From Sarocladium kiliense (lineage: Eukaryota > Ascomycota > Sordariomycetes > Hypocreales > Sarocladiaceae): a stretch of DNA of 64,000 nt. Positions 1-11,298 of this stretch are shown here, piece after piece. The stretch lies in assembly GCA_030734395.1 (NCBI GenBank), contig JAUZTG010000029.1:4278001-4342000 (forward strand). Direction: 5' to 3'. The notes under the pieces were generated by a model that saw only the letters and a program-made list of their open reading frames with translations, was not told the DNA's origin and searched no databases. Each line of letters begins with the position of its first letter. The stretch's first letter is position 1. The position numbers and the translations under genes are program-made.

Positions 1-1396
1 GGACTTCTCTGCTGGTGTGTTCATCTCGGCAATAGTTGTATAAGTGCTCAGATTCGCGTGAAGGGAAAGCAGACGGAAAGCAAGCCAGCAATGAAGACTA
101 ACACTTCTATGGATGGAGAACGACGCAACAGATCGAAGCCAGTCAAGCCACCCGGACGGCCAAGAGCTGCCACTTATACCTCTTCACTCCTCTCCCATTA
201 TGCCGAGTCACGTCCCCAGTCCAAACTTCACCAGGCGCCAATCCGCAGAGCCTCCTCCCATCGAATCGCCCCATTACTTCCGCTGATCGGAGGATCCTTG
301 TCACCAAAAACAACAGCGGCCAATACGAAATGAGACACTGCTCGTGCGCTTCAGCAGGTAAGGCAGACAGCATTCAAGGGTCGTCCCTAGCCCGCCCACC
401 GAGGAGCCATTCATCTTTGAAGGAATATTGGGTGGCTTGCAGTGGCCCCGCTAGACCTTCAGCCGCAGCTGTGCTGGCGAGCAGCGCCTTTACGGAGACG
501 GAAAGCCGACGATGAATATTGCCTGCGTGGCAATGATCATCTGCCGGACTGGGCAGTATGCTTTGAGACGTTGCCAAGCAGATGTGAACCTGACGGTGCA
601 AGTTCGCCTATTCGCGTAGATGGAGTTGGCTCCTTCGTAGTTGACGATGCGCCAGGGGTCCACCAGCCTCTGTTGAGCAGCACAATTCTACACGAGAACG
701 AGCCTGAGAAGAATTAGATTGGCAATGCTCCAGGCTCTACGATGGCGTTCCTGGTGTAACGAATACCAACAGGGCTGGAACCCATCACTCGCTCAGCTGG
801 CGCGCGGCTTGGATCTCAGCCCTGGGCTTTATCACAAGGACCCTGTTCACCACCGCCTGACAGCGCTTCGAAGCGGGCCTAGACTAACAAGTGGGAAAAA
901 CGAATCGAAAAGCCACGAAGGATTCACCTGAAAGTGCAACCCTGCTGCTTGCTAATCATTACCGTTGGTAGATCGGGCATCGTTTCGCTTGTAAGGTTGC
1001 TTAAGTGGAGATGTTCGCATTACACGCTCTACCAGATGAGGTATACATTGGGCGAGTGGGTTTCTTTTCGCACGAGATCGGCAATGCAGGTGCGGATGGG
1101 GCAAGGCTCAAGCATGTCTCCGAGATCGATTACGGACATCACACGCCGGCTTCGGAAGCCCAGGACCAGGTATATATAGCCAAGGCCCTGCTTCCAAGCC
1201 ACATCAGGTCAATGGCTCTAATACAGCCCAAAGTCAAGCATCTACGAGAGTGACGGTATCGCTCACGAGGCTTGACCTCGGCTCGCACGGAGCACAAGTA
1301 CTGCGCGATCATGACGTCCAGGCAGTCTTCACCAAACCAAGAAAAAGGTAATAATACAGGCTATGTACTCCGTACCGATGAGTTCAGCAACAGGTT
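1..1396. other. Intergenic, no supported gene
   Basis: No reading frame here has an ATG start together with a recognisable domain or a coherent exon structure. It is the 3' flank of the first bHLH gene. I see no repeat or RNA gene in it. Confidence 0.5.
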
Positions 1397-2370
1397 TTAG
1401 TGCGTCGGCGCAACCCCAGACCATGAGAAAGCTCTCTGAGGACGAATCCTCGTGTGCCTCAGTTCCTCGCGTAGCCGCCTGTTCTCCGTCTCCAACGCGA
1501 CCAATCGATGCCTCGCAAGTCTCAGGACATCGCCCTTACTCAACTCACGGGATGATTCAGCATCGTGGCGAGAGGTTACGTCTTCAGGCGCCACTAAGTT
1601 CATAACATCCAAGAGCTTCTCAAAACTTGAGTTCAATCGCCTGCGATAGTTTCTCTCTGCTTTATTGTGTGCTGGCCGAGGCTTGGGACTGGTGTCGGAG
1701 AGGTCATCTTCTCCTCCGTCTGGACTGCCGTACTTTGACTTGGCTCGCCTTTTGGCATTTACTGATCGGAGTCTGGGAGCTTGAGAGGGATGGGGGGGAG
1801 TGAATTCTGCATCGAAATATCAGCACTCATGCCTCAGCCATGGACACAAGCCGAGGGTTGATCTTACCGTTTGACTGTACATTGGTAGGGTTTTGGTTCA
1901 TCGACACCACATCGTCGGAGGATCCAGCTACATTCTCAGCATAACGTGTCAAGGGTAGTCAAGAGTTGAGTGGCAAACACACCTGAGCTCTGTCTTCGAG
2001 TGGCGTCAAACGCAGGTCCAGCGCCCGCCGCTGTCGGGGGCTCTTCGAAAGGAAACTCGCATTCGCGATAACCGGCTTGGAAGTGAACCAGGGATGTTTG
2101 CGTGGGATCTGGAGCTGGCGAAGGTGGAAATGACATTTGTTCTTCGAAGAGCATCTGCCCGTAGTTCATGGCAGTAGGTGGCACAGACCAAGATGGCGGT
2201 CCGGAGGTGGTATAAGCGTTGTCTATTGATGATGCGTAATCGTTGGCTGGGCTTGCGGTTGACAGGTGATTGAGGAATTGCGGTCCATTCATTATCGTGC
2301 TTTCGTGATACTGGGGCGGATGAGGTGCGACCTGGCCTGCCATGACAGCGTTGTCCATAGCATGGATCAT
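1397..2370 (-). CDS. bHLH transcription factor, copy A
   Basis: Predicted nuclear DNA-binding regulator of 285 residues. Exons run 2370-1983, 1927-1868 and 1806-1397, with introns of 55 and 61 bp. The joined frame stays open and matches copy B (6808-7770) in exon order, intron phase and an identical 410-nt last exon. A basic cluster (KRRAKSK) precedes the bHLH at about residues 194-260. It has a basic region AERNYRRRL, helix 1 SSFEKLLDVM, a loop, and helix 2 continuing into a leucine-rich stretch. The N-terminal half is Ser/Pro-rich and aligns with copy B (LDNAY/IDNAY, FLNQ/FLNH). The start was chosen at the first ATG in the part conserved with copy B; an ATG 12 bases downstream is possible. 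Target genes are unknown. Both copies look intact. Confidence 0.8.
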
Positions 2371-2840
2371 TATGAGCCGAAATGTAGCTGTAGGTCGACA
2401 CACTGATTCGGGTTCGGTTCGTGTACAGCGTATTCAGTGGATGCAGCCTGGGAATGGGACGAGGAGGGCTCTCGGAGTTAATATACATGGCTCCCTCTGA
2501 CTAACAATCCAGCAGGTGTTGGCCATCACAAGACAACAAGCAAGCTGAGCAGCCTGTACAGAGCCTCCAACTCTAAAGTTCCCATGAATTCTCTTTCCTC
2601 AATCCCAACCAACGCCCGTGCATTTCGCCATCGGCCGATGCTACCTTCATGTGCGTCGGCCACACCCCAGGGAACAGCCACAAGCCACAAAGCTGGCTTA
2701 CGTCGCAGCGCGTCGTATGATTTTCCCACAACGGCTACTTCCAGTGACAGGCTCCCTCAACAGACCCCTTTGCCCCCCATCTCCGCCTTTCCGAATGTAT
2801 TAGTGCCGGGGACCCGGTCTCGACTCCCCCCGTGGAACGA

Positions 2841-2895
2841 TCTAGCGACAGCCACTGCCGACCAGTTAGCGGGCTTACCTCTCTGTCGGCTTAGA
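2841..2895 (-). repeat. Upstream segment shared by the bHLH copies
   Basis: This stretch, upstream of copy A, aligns by eye with 8227-8280, upstream of copy B. On the minus strand both contain an AG|GTAAG splice-donor-like site. The duplication that produced the two bHLH genes therefore probably included promoter or 5' UTR sequence, and both genes may carry a 5' UTR intron. Confidence 0.35.
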
Positions 2896-4978
2896 GGCTG
2901 AAGCCTAAAGGTTGGGGCTACTGTCATAAAAAAAACACGCTTGGAAGATTGTGACACATGTATGATATAGCATTGACATCATGTGACGTCCAGGCACAGT
3001 GAGGGTTGCAGTCGCTTGGAACCTTAGGCACACCTCACTCAACCTCCCCATTCCTCTTGAGACCGCATACCTTGGCAGGCTATGGAGACTTGGCGAGCTA
3101 TGGACAATTGCATAGATGCTCATGGGAATCCAGAAGCTTGTTACTAGAAGTTATTCATGTCGTTGGGTGATGCTCCTGGCCTTGGCGAGCGACTTACACC
3201 GGAGACTGCAACCACCAATGAAACTGGCCCTGCATGGCAACATCCATGCCATTCCATCTTATCGTGGTTCGGACCCTTCCGAAGGCTCTCTAAGGCCCCC
3301 CCCTGGCCTCGTCACCCCTGTGTGCCAAACTCGACTTGGTAAGCATCTCGGTGCTGCAGATACCAACGTTGCATGCAGGCCCAACATCATGAATAATCCA
3401 CGGTCTCCCCGGCTAACTCTTCTCTCTTTAGTCGACAGAAGTCCTTTCCGCCCTCTCCATCCAGAGTACAAATCCGAAGTCCGAGTGGAGCGGGGGCAAT
3501 GTACGCCCTCCCACCACTTCGTCGAGCGATCGTGATCGCGCGCTCGCATTTGTTGAGTACCCTCCTTTGCGCTCAGCGTCGGGTAAAGACCTTGCTAGAC
3601 CTTTTCAATCTCCACTTGGCTCTTGTAGAAGCTGAACACGGACCTTTCCAGCCGGGCTACTTGCCTTGGTTCCCTGTTTTCCCGGTCGATCAAGGGTACC
3701 CGTCGCTAAGGCTGGGGTGTGACTGGTGGGATCAAGGGTCTTAGACTACTGGTTTCAGGGTCTTCAACGGCGGCCCAGTCATCACCCTCACTGTCTTGTG
3801 TTGATCCATCAGCTCGGCTGTGCTCTGTGTCAGCAGCTGCTTCGCGTCTCCTGCATTAGCATCAATTTAGCAAAGAACCTAAATTTCAATATCACCTCTT
3901 AAGATATAACTCGGCCCCGAGTTATCATACAAGTCCGCGGACTCGCTCATCATGGTCTGGACGAGCGAAATGTATTGCTTCCACATCAATTGTGCCGTCC
4001 AGCGTTGTATTAAAGCGCCTCGTCTATTCCGAGGGTCGTACAGAACCGCCCCATAGCACGGGATGTAGTTATCATAAATGCAAATGCATAATGCAAGGTT
4101 CCATTCTCCCACTGTTCATGCGAGAGATCCAGGGCCGATGACATGCATGCCGCAGGACGCTGCCCACAGCATCACTGCATTCAGTTGAGATGGGGCATTC
4201 GTCCCCACGATGCAGGGAGCGATGAACCGATTGGTTCGCGTGCTGCAAGCTAAATTGTCTCATCAGAAAGTCTGTGCACACCCTTCCAGCTATCCACAAC
4301 TGTGTAGCCTACATGGTTGCTACATTCGATTACTAAGAGCCCTGCCCCGGCCGGGCGAAGAAGAAGAACCCGACGAACACATCCATGAACCTCGCTTGTA
4401 AAGGGGGAGCTTTAGGGTCGTGCATTGCCAAGAGCAGGGATGATCTGGACCAAGGCGAGCAAGAGCTCAAGATAGTTGTAGTGATAAGACCAGTCGCGGC
4501 AAAGTCCGAACTCAGATTTGACGACTAACCAAGAGGTGTGTGTTGCGCTGAGCCATGGCTTGACAGCTAGAGGAGGGTCGGATCTCGTTTAGCAGATCAT
4601 TCTTTGGTGGTGTGGTCTTATTGCTCCTTTCATATAACTGTTGATCCAGCAGCTATCACAACATGTGAGTAGAACACTGGCTCGGGTTTTAAGCGAGCCA
4701 TGGCTTGATCTTACTGATAATCCAAATGACATATGCAGTCAGAGAGGCTTGATGAAAAGAAAAAGAGATCTAGGCATGCAGCTAGCTCATCTAGGTTGGG
4801 AGAACTGTGAAATGCCCGGTCTGATTTGACATGTGAAGCACTTCTCAGGGTCGTTCACATGTCGAAATAACTGCTTCCCTCGTATTGAGAAGTCAACGCA
4901 GGATCGAGATGGGATCATCATGGTCGTTACGCCAGTCCTGGCGAGTTCTGCTGGTTGTACTTCTTTCAGCCTGAACTC

Positions 4979-5017
4979 GCGTTGAACCCGTGTTGAACCC
5001 GCGTTGAGACCCGCGTT
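4979..5017. repeat. Minisatellite, three 11-12 bp units
   Basis: Units read gcgttgaaccc, gtgttgaaccc and gcgttgagaccc, followed by a partial gcgtt. It lies in the gap between the bHLH copies, outside any supported gene. Confidence 0.75.
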
Positions 5018-6086
5018 ATCTGCCACTTACAAGTGACTAAAGACTGTAAATCCATTTGAGCGAATTCAGTGTGGCTGTTCGGCTGAGTTTTGTTGCAAGG
5101 GCCTAGAATCTGGTGGATGGTGCGGTTGGGTACTGCCTCTCTGGATCGACGAGACTCGCCACGAGTTGACGCGGCCCCTCCCCTCCCCCCCCCTCCTCCT
5201 CTCCTCAACCCCGGCCCAGGCCGGCTCGGCTCTGGCCGGCTCTGGCTTCATGAGTTGGGCACGTCTTCCCCAAGACTTCCAGCCTGGGGCTTCTAATCCA
5301 CTTGCTCAGAGATTTGGCTAAGCCAAGACTCTGATGCTTGAGCTGTCCTGCTCCTCCTCCAAAGGACTCGTTGGAAGACTAGGAAGTGCCTGTCTCACCA
5401 AAGACTGCATCGGTCATCAGTTTCCAAGGGCATGTTCGACTACTCATGGTCCTAAGATACGCATAGAGCAAGGGACTCGAGGATTTCAGCACATTCGATA
5501 AGCTTGTCGTGCATAGCCAAGACCTTAAGATATCACGGAATGTTGGGACTAAGATGCTGTCAATCTTTGCCATAGCCTGTAGGAATGCCATTTCGCATCC
5601 CTTACTGCCGCCAGCATAGTAATTATGTCCGGACCTTCATATCCGTGGCAGCCCTATGGAGCAAGGGTGAAGAGTGATAAGGTTTCACTAGTCTCATCAG
5701 AAACTCTCAATCAGGACAACCACATGCCTACGTCTATGAACGACACGCACATCATGGTTTGACTTATTGCACTGTGGCATGTTGCAAACTTTCGCTCGGG
5801 GATCACAAGGACGTCGAATCAGTCCTTGGACTTGGTGATGGCCTCACCTTCACCAGCCCTGCATGCTCACGATAGTGTAAATGATTTGGCGACATTCACG
5901 CATAACTTTGAAGATATAGAATACATGATCTCCGGATGTTTAAGCTTCTTTACAAGACGCTCAGCTACGGCATATCGCCGATAGTCCTTCGGCATCCCTG
6001 CTTTACCACAAGGCGGTCTTACCAAGCTATCCTATCAGTCTTCAGGGCCTTTTGGTAGCGCTGGGGTTCGATTACTTTCCTTCGAC

Positions 6087-6656
6087 ATGAACAACACCCT
6101 TACAGACCCCAACGTACCTCCGCCACATGGCGGCATCATTTATGGACTACCGGCCATCATTGGCCTTGTCGCGTTGACCATTGTTATATTCGGCGGGGTG
6201 GCATGGTAGGCTCACTCGATCTGTTCACGTACTATGTGGCATGGCCTGAGAATGCGCAGGCACCTTCGGCGTGAGCGAATTGCACAACAGAAGAAAACAG
6301 AAGATGATCAAGCACCCAGCTCAGACATGTTCGACAGGGTTGCACCAAAGATGTCGTTTGCGATCCTGAAGGATAAAATGCAATCGGAGACAGGCGTGAC
6401 CTTCCATCAGGGCACTCACTTGGTCTGGTACGCACGCGAGCAACGACTTGAATCCCCTCCCGGAAATCGTTAACAGATGATCAGTGCGATTTGCCTTGAG
6501 ACGATAAAAGATGACGAATCCGTACGCCAATTACCTTGCGGCCATGTGTTTCACGCTGCAAGCATTGTCAAGTGGTTTAGGAGAGGACATCAATGGTGCC
6601 CGTTGTGCGCTTCGCCACTGAACCCGCCTGTGCCCGTGAGCACTTTGCCGGTGTAG
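6087..6656 (+). CDS. Membrane RING-H2 finger protein, putative E3 ligase
   Basis: A 152-residue protein from exons 6087-6205, 6260-6427 and 6485-6656 (introns 54 and 57 bp). The N-terminus has a short polar segment and then one hydrophobic helix at about residues 18-40. A basic stretch (RRHLRRER-like) follows, so the rest likely faces the cytosol. The C-terminal third is a RING-H2 finger: CAIC at residues 96-99, then CGHVFH, a conserved Trp, and a final CPLC pair. In known families this module binds two zincs and recruits a ubiquitin-conjugating enzyme. Small one-helix RING-H2 proteins of this form usually act as membrane-bound E3 ligases. Partner and substrate are unknown. It is the only gene between the two bHLH copies. 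Confidence 0.8.
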
Positions 6657-6807
6657 TGTCCACGATGGGTCGGAGATTCAGGCCAATCGATGCAAGCAGG
6701 GTCTATAATCTACAGATGTCTGCAAAGTTGCATTTGAATTATGTGGTCTGGTGGTAACGGCAAAGATGTATCGTACTTATTGATACATAGACAGTTCCTG
6801 AACCCTG

Positions 6808-7770
6808 TTAACCACCCGGAGCAAGTCCCGACCACGAGCAAGCTCTTTGTGGTTGGGTTCGCATCCAGTGCAGTTCTTCTCGCAGCTTCCTGTTCTCCGT
6901 CTCTAAGGAGACTAAGTGATGCCTAGCAAGACGCAGCACATCCCCTTTACTTATCTCCCGGGACGACTCCATATCGTGCTGAGAGGCCGCGTCGTTAGGG
7001 CGTATAAGACTCATGACATCCAGCAGCTTTTCAAAGCTGGAGTTGAGCCGTCTTCGATAATTCCTCTCTGCCTTATTGTGCGCCGGCCAAGGCTTGAGCT
7101 TGCTGTCTGAAGAGCCATCGCCGTCGGTACTGCCATACTTGGGTTTGGCTCGCCTTTTGACCTTCACGGAACGAAGCCTGGGGGCTTGCTCGGAATGGCT
7201 AAGAGCTGGTACGGAGTCTGTCACAATATATTAGTTCTGTTATTTACTTAAACCTCGCCCACATTTCGTGAAATGATCATACCGTTTGCGACAGGCTCAG
7301 CAGGCCTAGCAAGCGCCTTCAGATTCTTCGAGGACTCGACTAAATCTCGTTTAGTTCAGCATTGGAGCTCAGGTCAAGGTAAGAGACGGTATCGACATAC
7401 ACAGGGTTTCCGCGCTCGGATCATCAAAGGCAGCCTCAGTCTTGATTATTTGCAGTCCATTAGCTGGTGGAATCGAGGAACAAATGAGCTGAGGAGGGTC
7501 CATTGGCGAGGCCGGTGATGCTGATAATGACCTTTTTCCTTCATGGGACATTACCCCGTAGGCCATGCCATGAGCTGGTGCGGGCGATGCTATCGCTTCC
7601 GACACATTGTAAGCATTGTCCAGCGATGTGGAGTAGCTGTAAGTCGGGCTGTCCAGCATCCACTGGTTGAGGAAAGTTGAGCCGTCCATGTTTATATCTT
7701 GGTGATCTTGTGGCATGCGACCACCTAGTGCGCCTGCCATGATGGCATCCAGATGTCGATCGCTATCCAT
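6808..7770 (-). CDS. bHLH transcription factor, copy B
   Basis: Paralogue of the gene at 1397-2370; 278 residues. Exons are 7770-7401, 7339-7283 and 7217-6808 (introns 61 and 65 bp), with the same phases and the same last-exon length as copy A. The bHLH lies at about residues 187-253: basic AERNYRRRL, helix 1 SSFEKLLDVM, and helix 2 running into LVSLETENRKL, a short zipper-like extension. A basic tract VKVKRRAKPK lies in front and may be a nuclear localisation signal. The N-terminal half is Ser/Pro/Ala-rich and diverges from copy A much more than the bHLH does. That suggests retained DNA binding and drifting activation regions. A TATAAG element lies near 8319-8324 on the minus strand. Confidence 0.8.
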
Positions 7771-8780
7771 CACAAGGAGCGTCAGAATCGTCGAATTCAA
7801 TAAGGGTGTCGAGAATCTTCTCGAGATCTCATGGTTGCCAGACTTGGACCGGCAAGGGCTTGCACAGGGTGATATACATCCGCCTCCCGCCTCCCTCCGA
7901 TGGTATCCTGCTGATGGACTGTAACACTCTAGCCATGTCAGCAGACATCACGTCTCTTAAAAGAATTCCAGACCAATTGGCTTTTCTCTCGTACCATCAT
8001 CATTCACTGAAGTCGACCATTAGCGGGATGCCTACGTACCCATATCCCGCACCAAGGAAGCAACCTCACGCCACACCTCCAGCTTTCATCAACTGCAGGT
8101 CATATGATACCCCAGCATGCGATATCCAAGTGCAGCGCCTCCCTTACTGCCAGCCTTCTTTAGCAGCACCAACTCCGTATTCCTGTACTCCATGCGTAAG
8201 ACTGTTCTAGACTCGCAATGGGCCGGTCTAGTCGCTGCCACTCCCGACCACAAAAGCAGCTCTTACCTGTCTGTTGAGTTGGATAATGAAGGCTGGGTAC
8301 TAGCGTTGGGGGCAAACTTATAAGCCAGCCACTCCGTCAGGAAATGCGGGAACAGCCACACCTTGTGGTCGTTAACACCTACTCGCAGAAGTATGGCAGA
8401 AGTATGGCAGAAGTACTGGCTGTGGTAACGTGTTCGGAACGTCTGACGATACAAAGTTTAACGATTTGGCCAAAATTACCGTCGGCCACGAAGTTAACGT
8501 GGCGAGACGATGGCTTCGCAGCACTATGTCGCTTTTTGGTCAACTCCTTCGATGACCGCGTCCCTGGACTTGTGCTGCCTTCTACTAATTCTCATGGCTA
8601 ACCTGTCGTGATTGGACTGCAGGAATGCCACTCTGGTATCGCCAGCCCCTGCTTTCGAAACACAACTTCCAAGTCTGCTTTGATCATCACCCAAATTGAC
8701 CCGGATCCCGGAGTATCTAGATCTCGCCCTGCCAGTCACATCCAGACTTTTGTGCTTGTATCGTTGTGCGGTTATGAGTT
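7771..8780. other. Upstream region of bHLH copy B
   Basis: Probable promoter and 5' UTR of copy B, with the duplicated segment at 8227-8280 and a three-unit tandem repeat at 8385-8417. No gene is supported. Confidence 0.4.
8385..8417. repeat. Tandem repeat, 11 bp x 3
   Basis: Two perfect copies of gcagaagtatg and a third ending in ct, in the upstream region of bHLH copy B. Confidence 0.75.
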
Positions 8781-9242
8781 TCACTCTCTGTTTACTTGGT
8801 CATGGCCCCCAAATCTGAACGAATCCTCACGCCCTCCCTCCTGTACCTCGGTGAATCCGCAATCGGGCTGCATTGCCTGGATCATACATATGTGCTGCTT
8901 GTGTTTGAGGTCTTCCATGCTGAAGCTGGATCCTGATTGAGAGCGTGGACGCCACGTCTGTGATCTTCTCACATGATACTCCCCTTCGCAATGATCCGGC
9001 CCATTGCTGATCGCCAATTCGAAAGCTGAGAAACTCACGGTGGCTTCACTTTCCGGGAGTTTGTGAACATTTTGGCATCCTTGTATGGTTTCGCGCCTCT
9101 GCAAGGTATGAACATCCGCGGCTGCTTGAGTACTGGCCAGGCTGGTTTCCGTGGTGACATCGCGCACCGGAATACCTAATGCAGAGGACCGGCTGCCTTC
9201 ATTGCTGTCGTCTGACCTGGTGCTTTGGTTGCAAGACATCAT
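8781..9242 (-). CDS. Hypothetical protein
   Basis: A single open frame of 153 residues with two adjacent ATG codons at its start. Composition is polar, rich in Ser, Glu and Arg, with no signal peptide, helix or motif I recognise. It may be a lone exon of a larger gene or a chance frame. Nothing nearby gives a functional hint. Confidence 0.25.
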   Translation of the reverse strand: MMSCNQSTRSDDSNEGSRSSALGIPVRDVTTETSLASTQAAADVHTLQRRETIQGCQNVHKLPESEATVSFSAFELAISNGPDHCEGEYHVRRSQTWRPRSQSGSSFSMEDLKHKQHICMIQAMQPDCGFTEVQEGGREDSFRFGGHDQVNRE

Positions 9243-9615
9243 TGGTCAATGGCTCCAATACGGCGTAGCATGAGCTTCGCCTTCGAAGTTTGCGCAAAAT
9301 CAGTAGTGTAAAGTTCGATGAGGTGGCCTTGCTTGAGCAGATCAACGCGTTGCATGAGGTGCCTCTCAATGCCTTTAAATATACTTCTCCTACACTATTG
9401 AGTTTTATCTGTGGTGTTCATGTCACCTCACACTGTTGAGACGGGGGGGCGGATGGTGGCGTGATGCTCCAGCGTCCAACGTTGGAGCAGCCTATTGGCA
9501 TGTTCATCACGTAAGAGAATATGTAGTTAGAGATGGTTCGTGGCATGTTCTCTTATTGTGTTCACTCCTAGAATGCATGCCTATATGTCCAAGCTCTGAG
9601 TACAAGTGACTCGAA

Positions 9616-11298
9616 CTAAGTCTGCTCAAGACTGTAATCCTCATTACTTCGAAGAGACTTCAAGCCACCATCCAAGTAAAAGGCCCTAAACCCCATCTGT
9701 TGGAGGATTCTGCATGCAATGTAACTCTTGTATCCAACCCAGCAATAGGCGAGTACGGGCTTTTGCGTGGAGAGGCGTTGAGCAACAGATCTGAGCTGAC
9801 CCAACGGAACGCTCACCGCGCCTGGGACGTGAGAGAAGCGGAACTCTTCCGGTGACCGCACGTCAAATACCACATAATCAGCTATATGAGCCAGTTTTGA
9901 AGGAAGATCAGAGGGGTGTAGGATGCGGACCTCCTTCCGCAATATGTTCTGGCCAACAAAGCCAAGCATGTTGACAGGATCTTTCGCAGATCCGAATTGA
10001 GGCGCATATCCTAACTCGAGATCCGCCAAATCAGATATCTTCATACCAGCCTGGATAGCAGTCGATATGACGTCGAGACGTTTATCCACGCCTTCGGGAC
10101 CGACGATCTGCACCCCTAGAATCTTGCCGCTAGGAATCTCAAAAGATGCTTGCATTGTCATGATGTGGGCGCCGGGATAGTAAGTCGCATGCTGAGGTGG
10201 ATGGATGGTGATGTATTCGAAAGGAGCCCCCCCCATGTCTCTTAATGCTTGGTTGGACAAGCCAGCCATGCCAAAAGACAACCCAAAGATCTTGCAGACA
10301 GAGGTTCCAACGTTGCCTCGATATCTGGATGCTCTTCCGCAAATATTATCCGCCGCAATCCGTCCTTGCCTGCAGGCCGGACCTGCCAGGGGAACATGCA
10401 AACGATGGCCGATTAAGGCGTGATGAGCCTTGACCATATCTCCAACTGCGTATATGTCTGGATCTGTCGTCTCCATCTTTTCATCGACGATTACGCCGCT
10501 TGAGCCGACACGCAGCCCAGACTTTGCAGCTATCAAAGTGCGTGCGCGTACACCGGTCGCCACAATGACGAGGTCCGCAGAGATTGGCTCATAGCCGTGC
10601 ACGTGAACGAGACCAGGGAACATGCCATCTGGCTCGGAGATGTGAGTCACTCTGGCGTTGAGGACCAGCCGTACGCCATTCCCCCGCAGCTCGGCCTGAA
10701 TGCCTTCGGCCAAGATCTCATCCATGCCTGGAAGAATGTGCGGGAAACGCTCTATGACTGTTGTTCGTAGGCCTAAACGGTGAAGGTTTTCGGCTGTCTC
10801 AAGGCCGATAAAGCCTCCCCCAATGACTGCTGCCCATCGAGCATCTCCCCCGGCTAAATAATGCCGGACTTTGTGGAGGTCTTGTGCTGTATGCAATGCG
10901 AAGACATGTTTAGACTGTATGCCTGGGACGTCAGGTATGGTGGGTTCGGCGCCTATTGCTAGGACGAGCTTGTCATAATGTAATTGGCGTGGGGTTCCGC
11001 TCGAGTCTCTGATCCGAACAGTCTCCGATCCTCTGTCGATCTCAAGAAGTTCCGTGTTAATGAGGATGTCCAAGTTGAACCACTGTTGCATTTTGGCGGG
11101 GGATTGAACATTCAGTTGCGAAGGAACCTGTATTACTTGTCCAAGGACATACGGAATGCCGCATGTTCCAAAGCTGATGACGGGTCCTTTTTCGACGATT
11201 GTAATCTTTGCTTTCTCGTCCAGTCGACGCAATCTGGTTGCACAAGACATTCCAGCGGCGTTGCCGCCAATGATAACGACCTCATTCGCGCCAGACAT
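9616..11298 (-). CDS. CoA-disulfide reductase-like flavoprotein with C-terminal rhodanese domain
   Basis: An intronless 560-residue protein. Residues 1-450 form a pyridine nucleotide-disulfide oxidoreductase. It has an FAD-binding GGNAAG near residue 11 ending in an acidic Glu, a second Rossmann motif GGGFIG for NAD(P)H, and the FAD motif YAVGD. Cys46 in SFGTCGIPY sits where CoA-disulfide reductases carry their single redox cysteine. Residues about 455-560 form a rhodanese domain with Cys519 in the loop CWVGYKS. In bacteria such fusions reduce CoA disulfide, CoA persulfide or polysulfide with NAD(P)H. A similar role in sulfur or thiol metabolism is inferred here. There is no targeting peptide, so it is probably cytosolic. 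The lack of introns, unlike most neighbours, and the bacterial-type fusion make horizontal acquisition possible. Confidence 0.85.
   Translation of the reverse strand: MSGANEVVIIGGNAAGMSCATRLRRLDEKAKITIVEKGPVISFGTCGIPYVLGQVIQVPSQLNVQSPAKMQQWFNLDILINTELLEIDRGSETVRIRDSSGTPRQLHYDKLVLAIGAEPTIPDVPGIQSKHVFALHTAQDLHKVRHYLAGGDARWAAVIGGGFIGLETAENLHRLGLRTTVIERFPHILPGMDEILAEGIQAELRGNGVRLVLNARVTHISEPDGMFPGLVHVHGYEPISADLVIVATGVRARTLIAAKSGLRVGSSGVIVDEKMETTDPDIYAVGDMVKAHHALIGHRLHVPLAGPACRQGRIAADNICGRASRYRGNVGTSVCKIFGLSFGMAGLSNQALRDMGGAPFEYITIHPPQHATYYPGAHIMTMQASFEIPSGKILGVQIVGPEGVDKRLDVISTAIQAGMKISDLADLELGYAPQFGSAKDPVNMLGFVGQNILRKEVRILHPSDLPSKLAHIADYVVFDVRSPEEFRFSHVPGAVSVPLGQLRSVAQRLSTQKPVLAYCWVGYKSYIACRILQQMGFRAFYLDGGLKSLRSNEDYSLEQT

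Larger units (their letters stand above)
2371..6086. other. Spacer between the bHLH copies
   Basis: A 3.7-kb gap. It includes a stretch near 2841-2895 that resembles the upstream region of copy B and a short minisatellite at 4979-5017. One ATG-started frame of 70 residues (5591-5379, minus) has no recognisable feature. I see no convincing gene. Confidence 0.45.

Noticed and set aside
8381..8420. CRISPR-like short repeats
   Set aside because: Direct tandem 11-bp units without spacers; a simple minisatellite in a eukaryotic genome.
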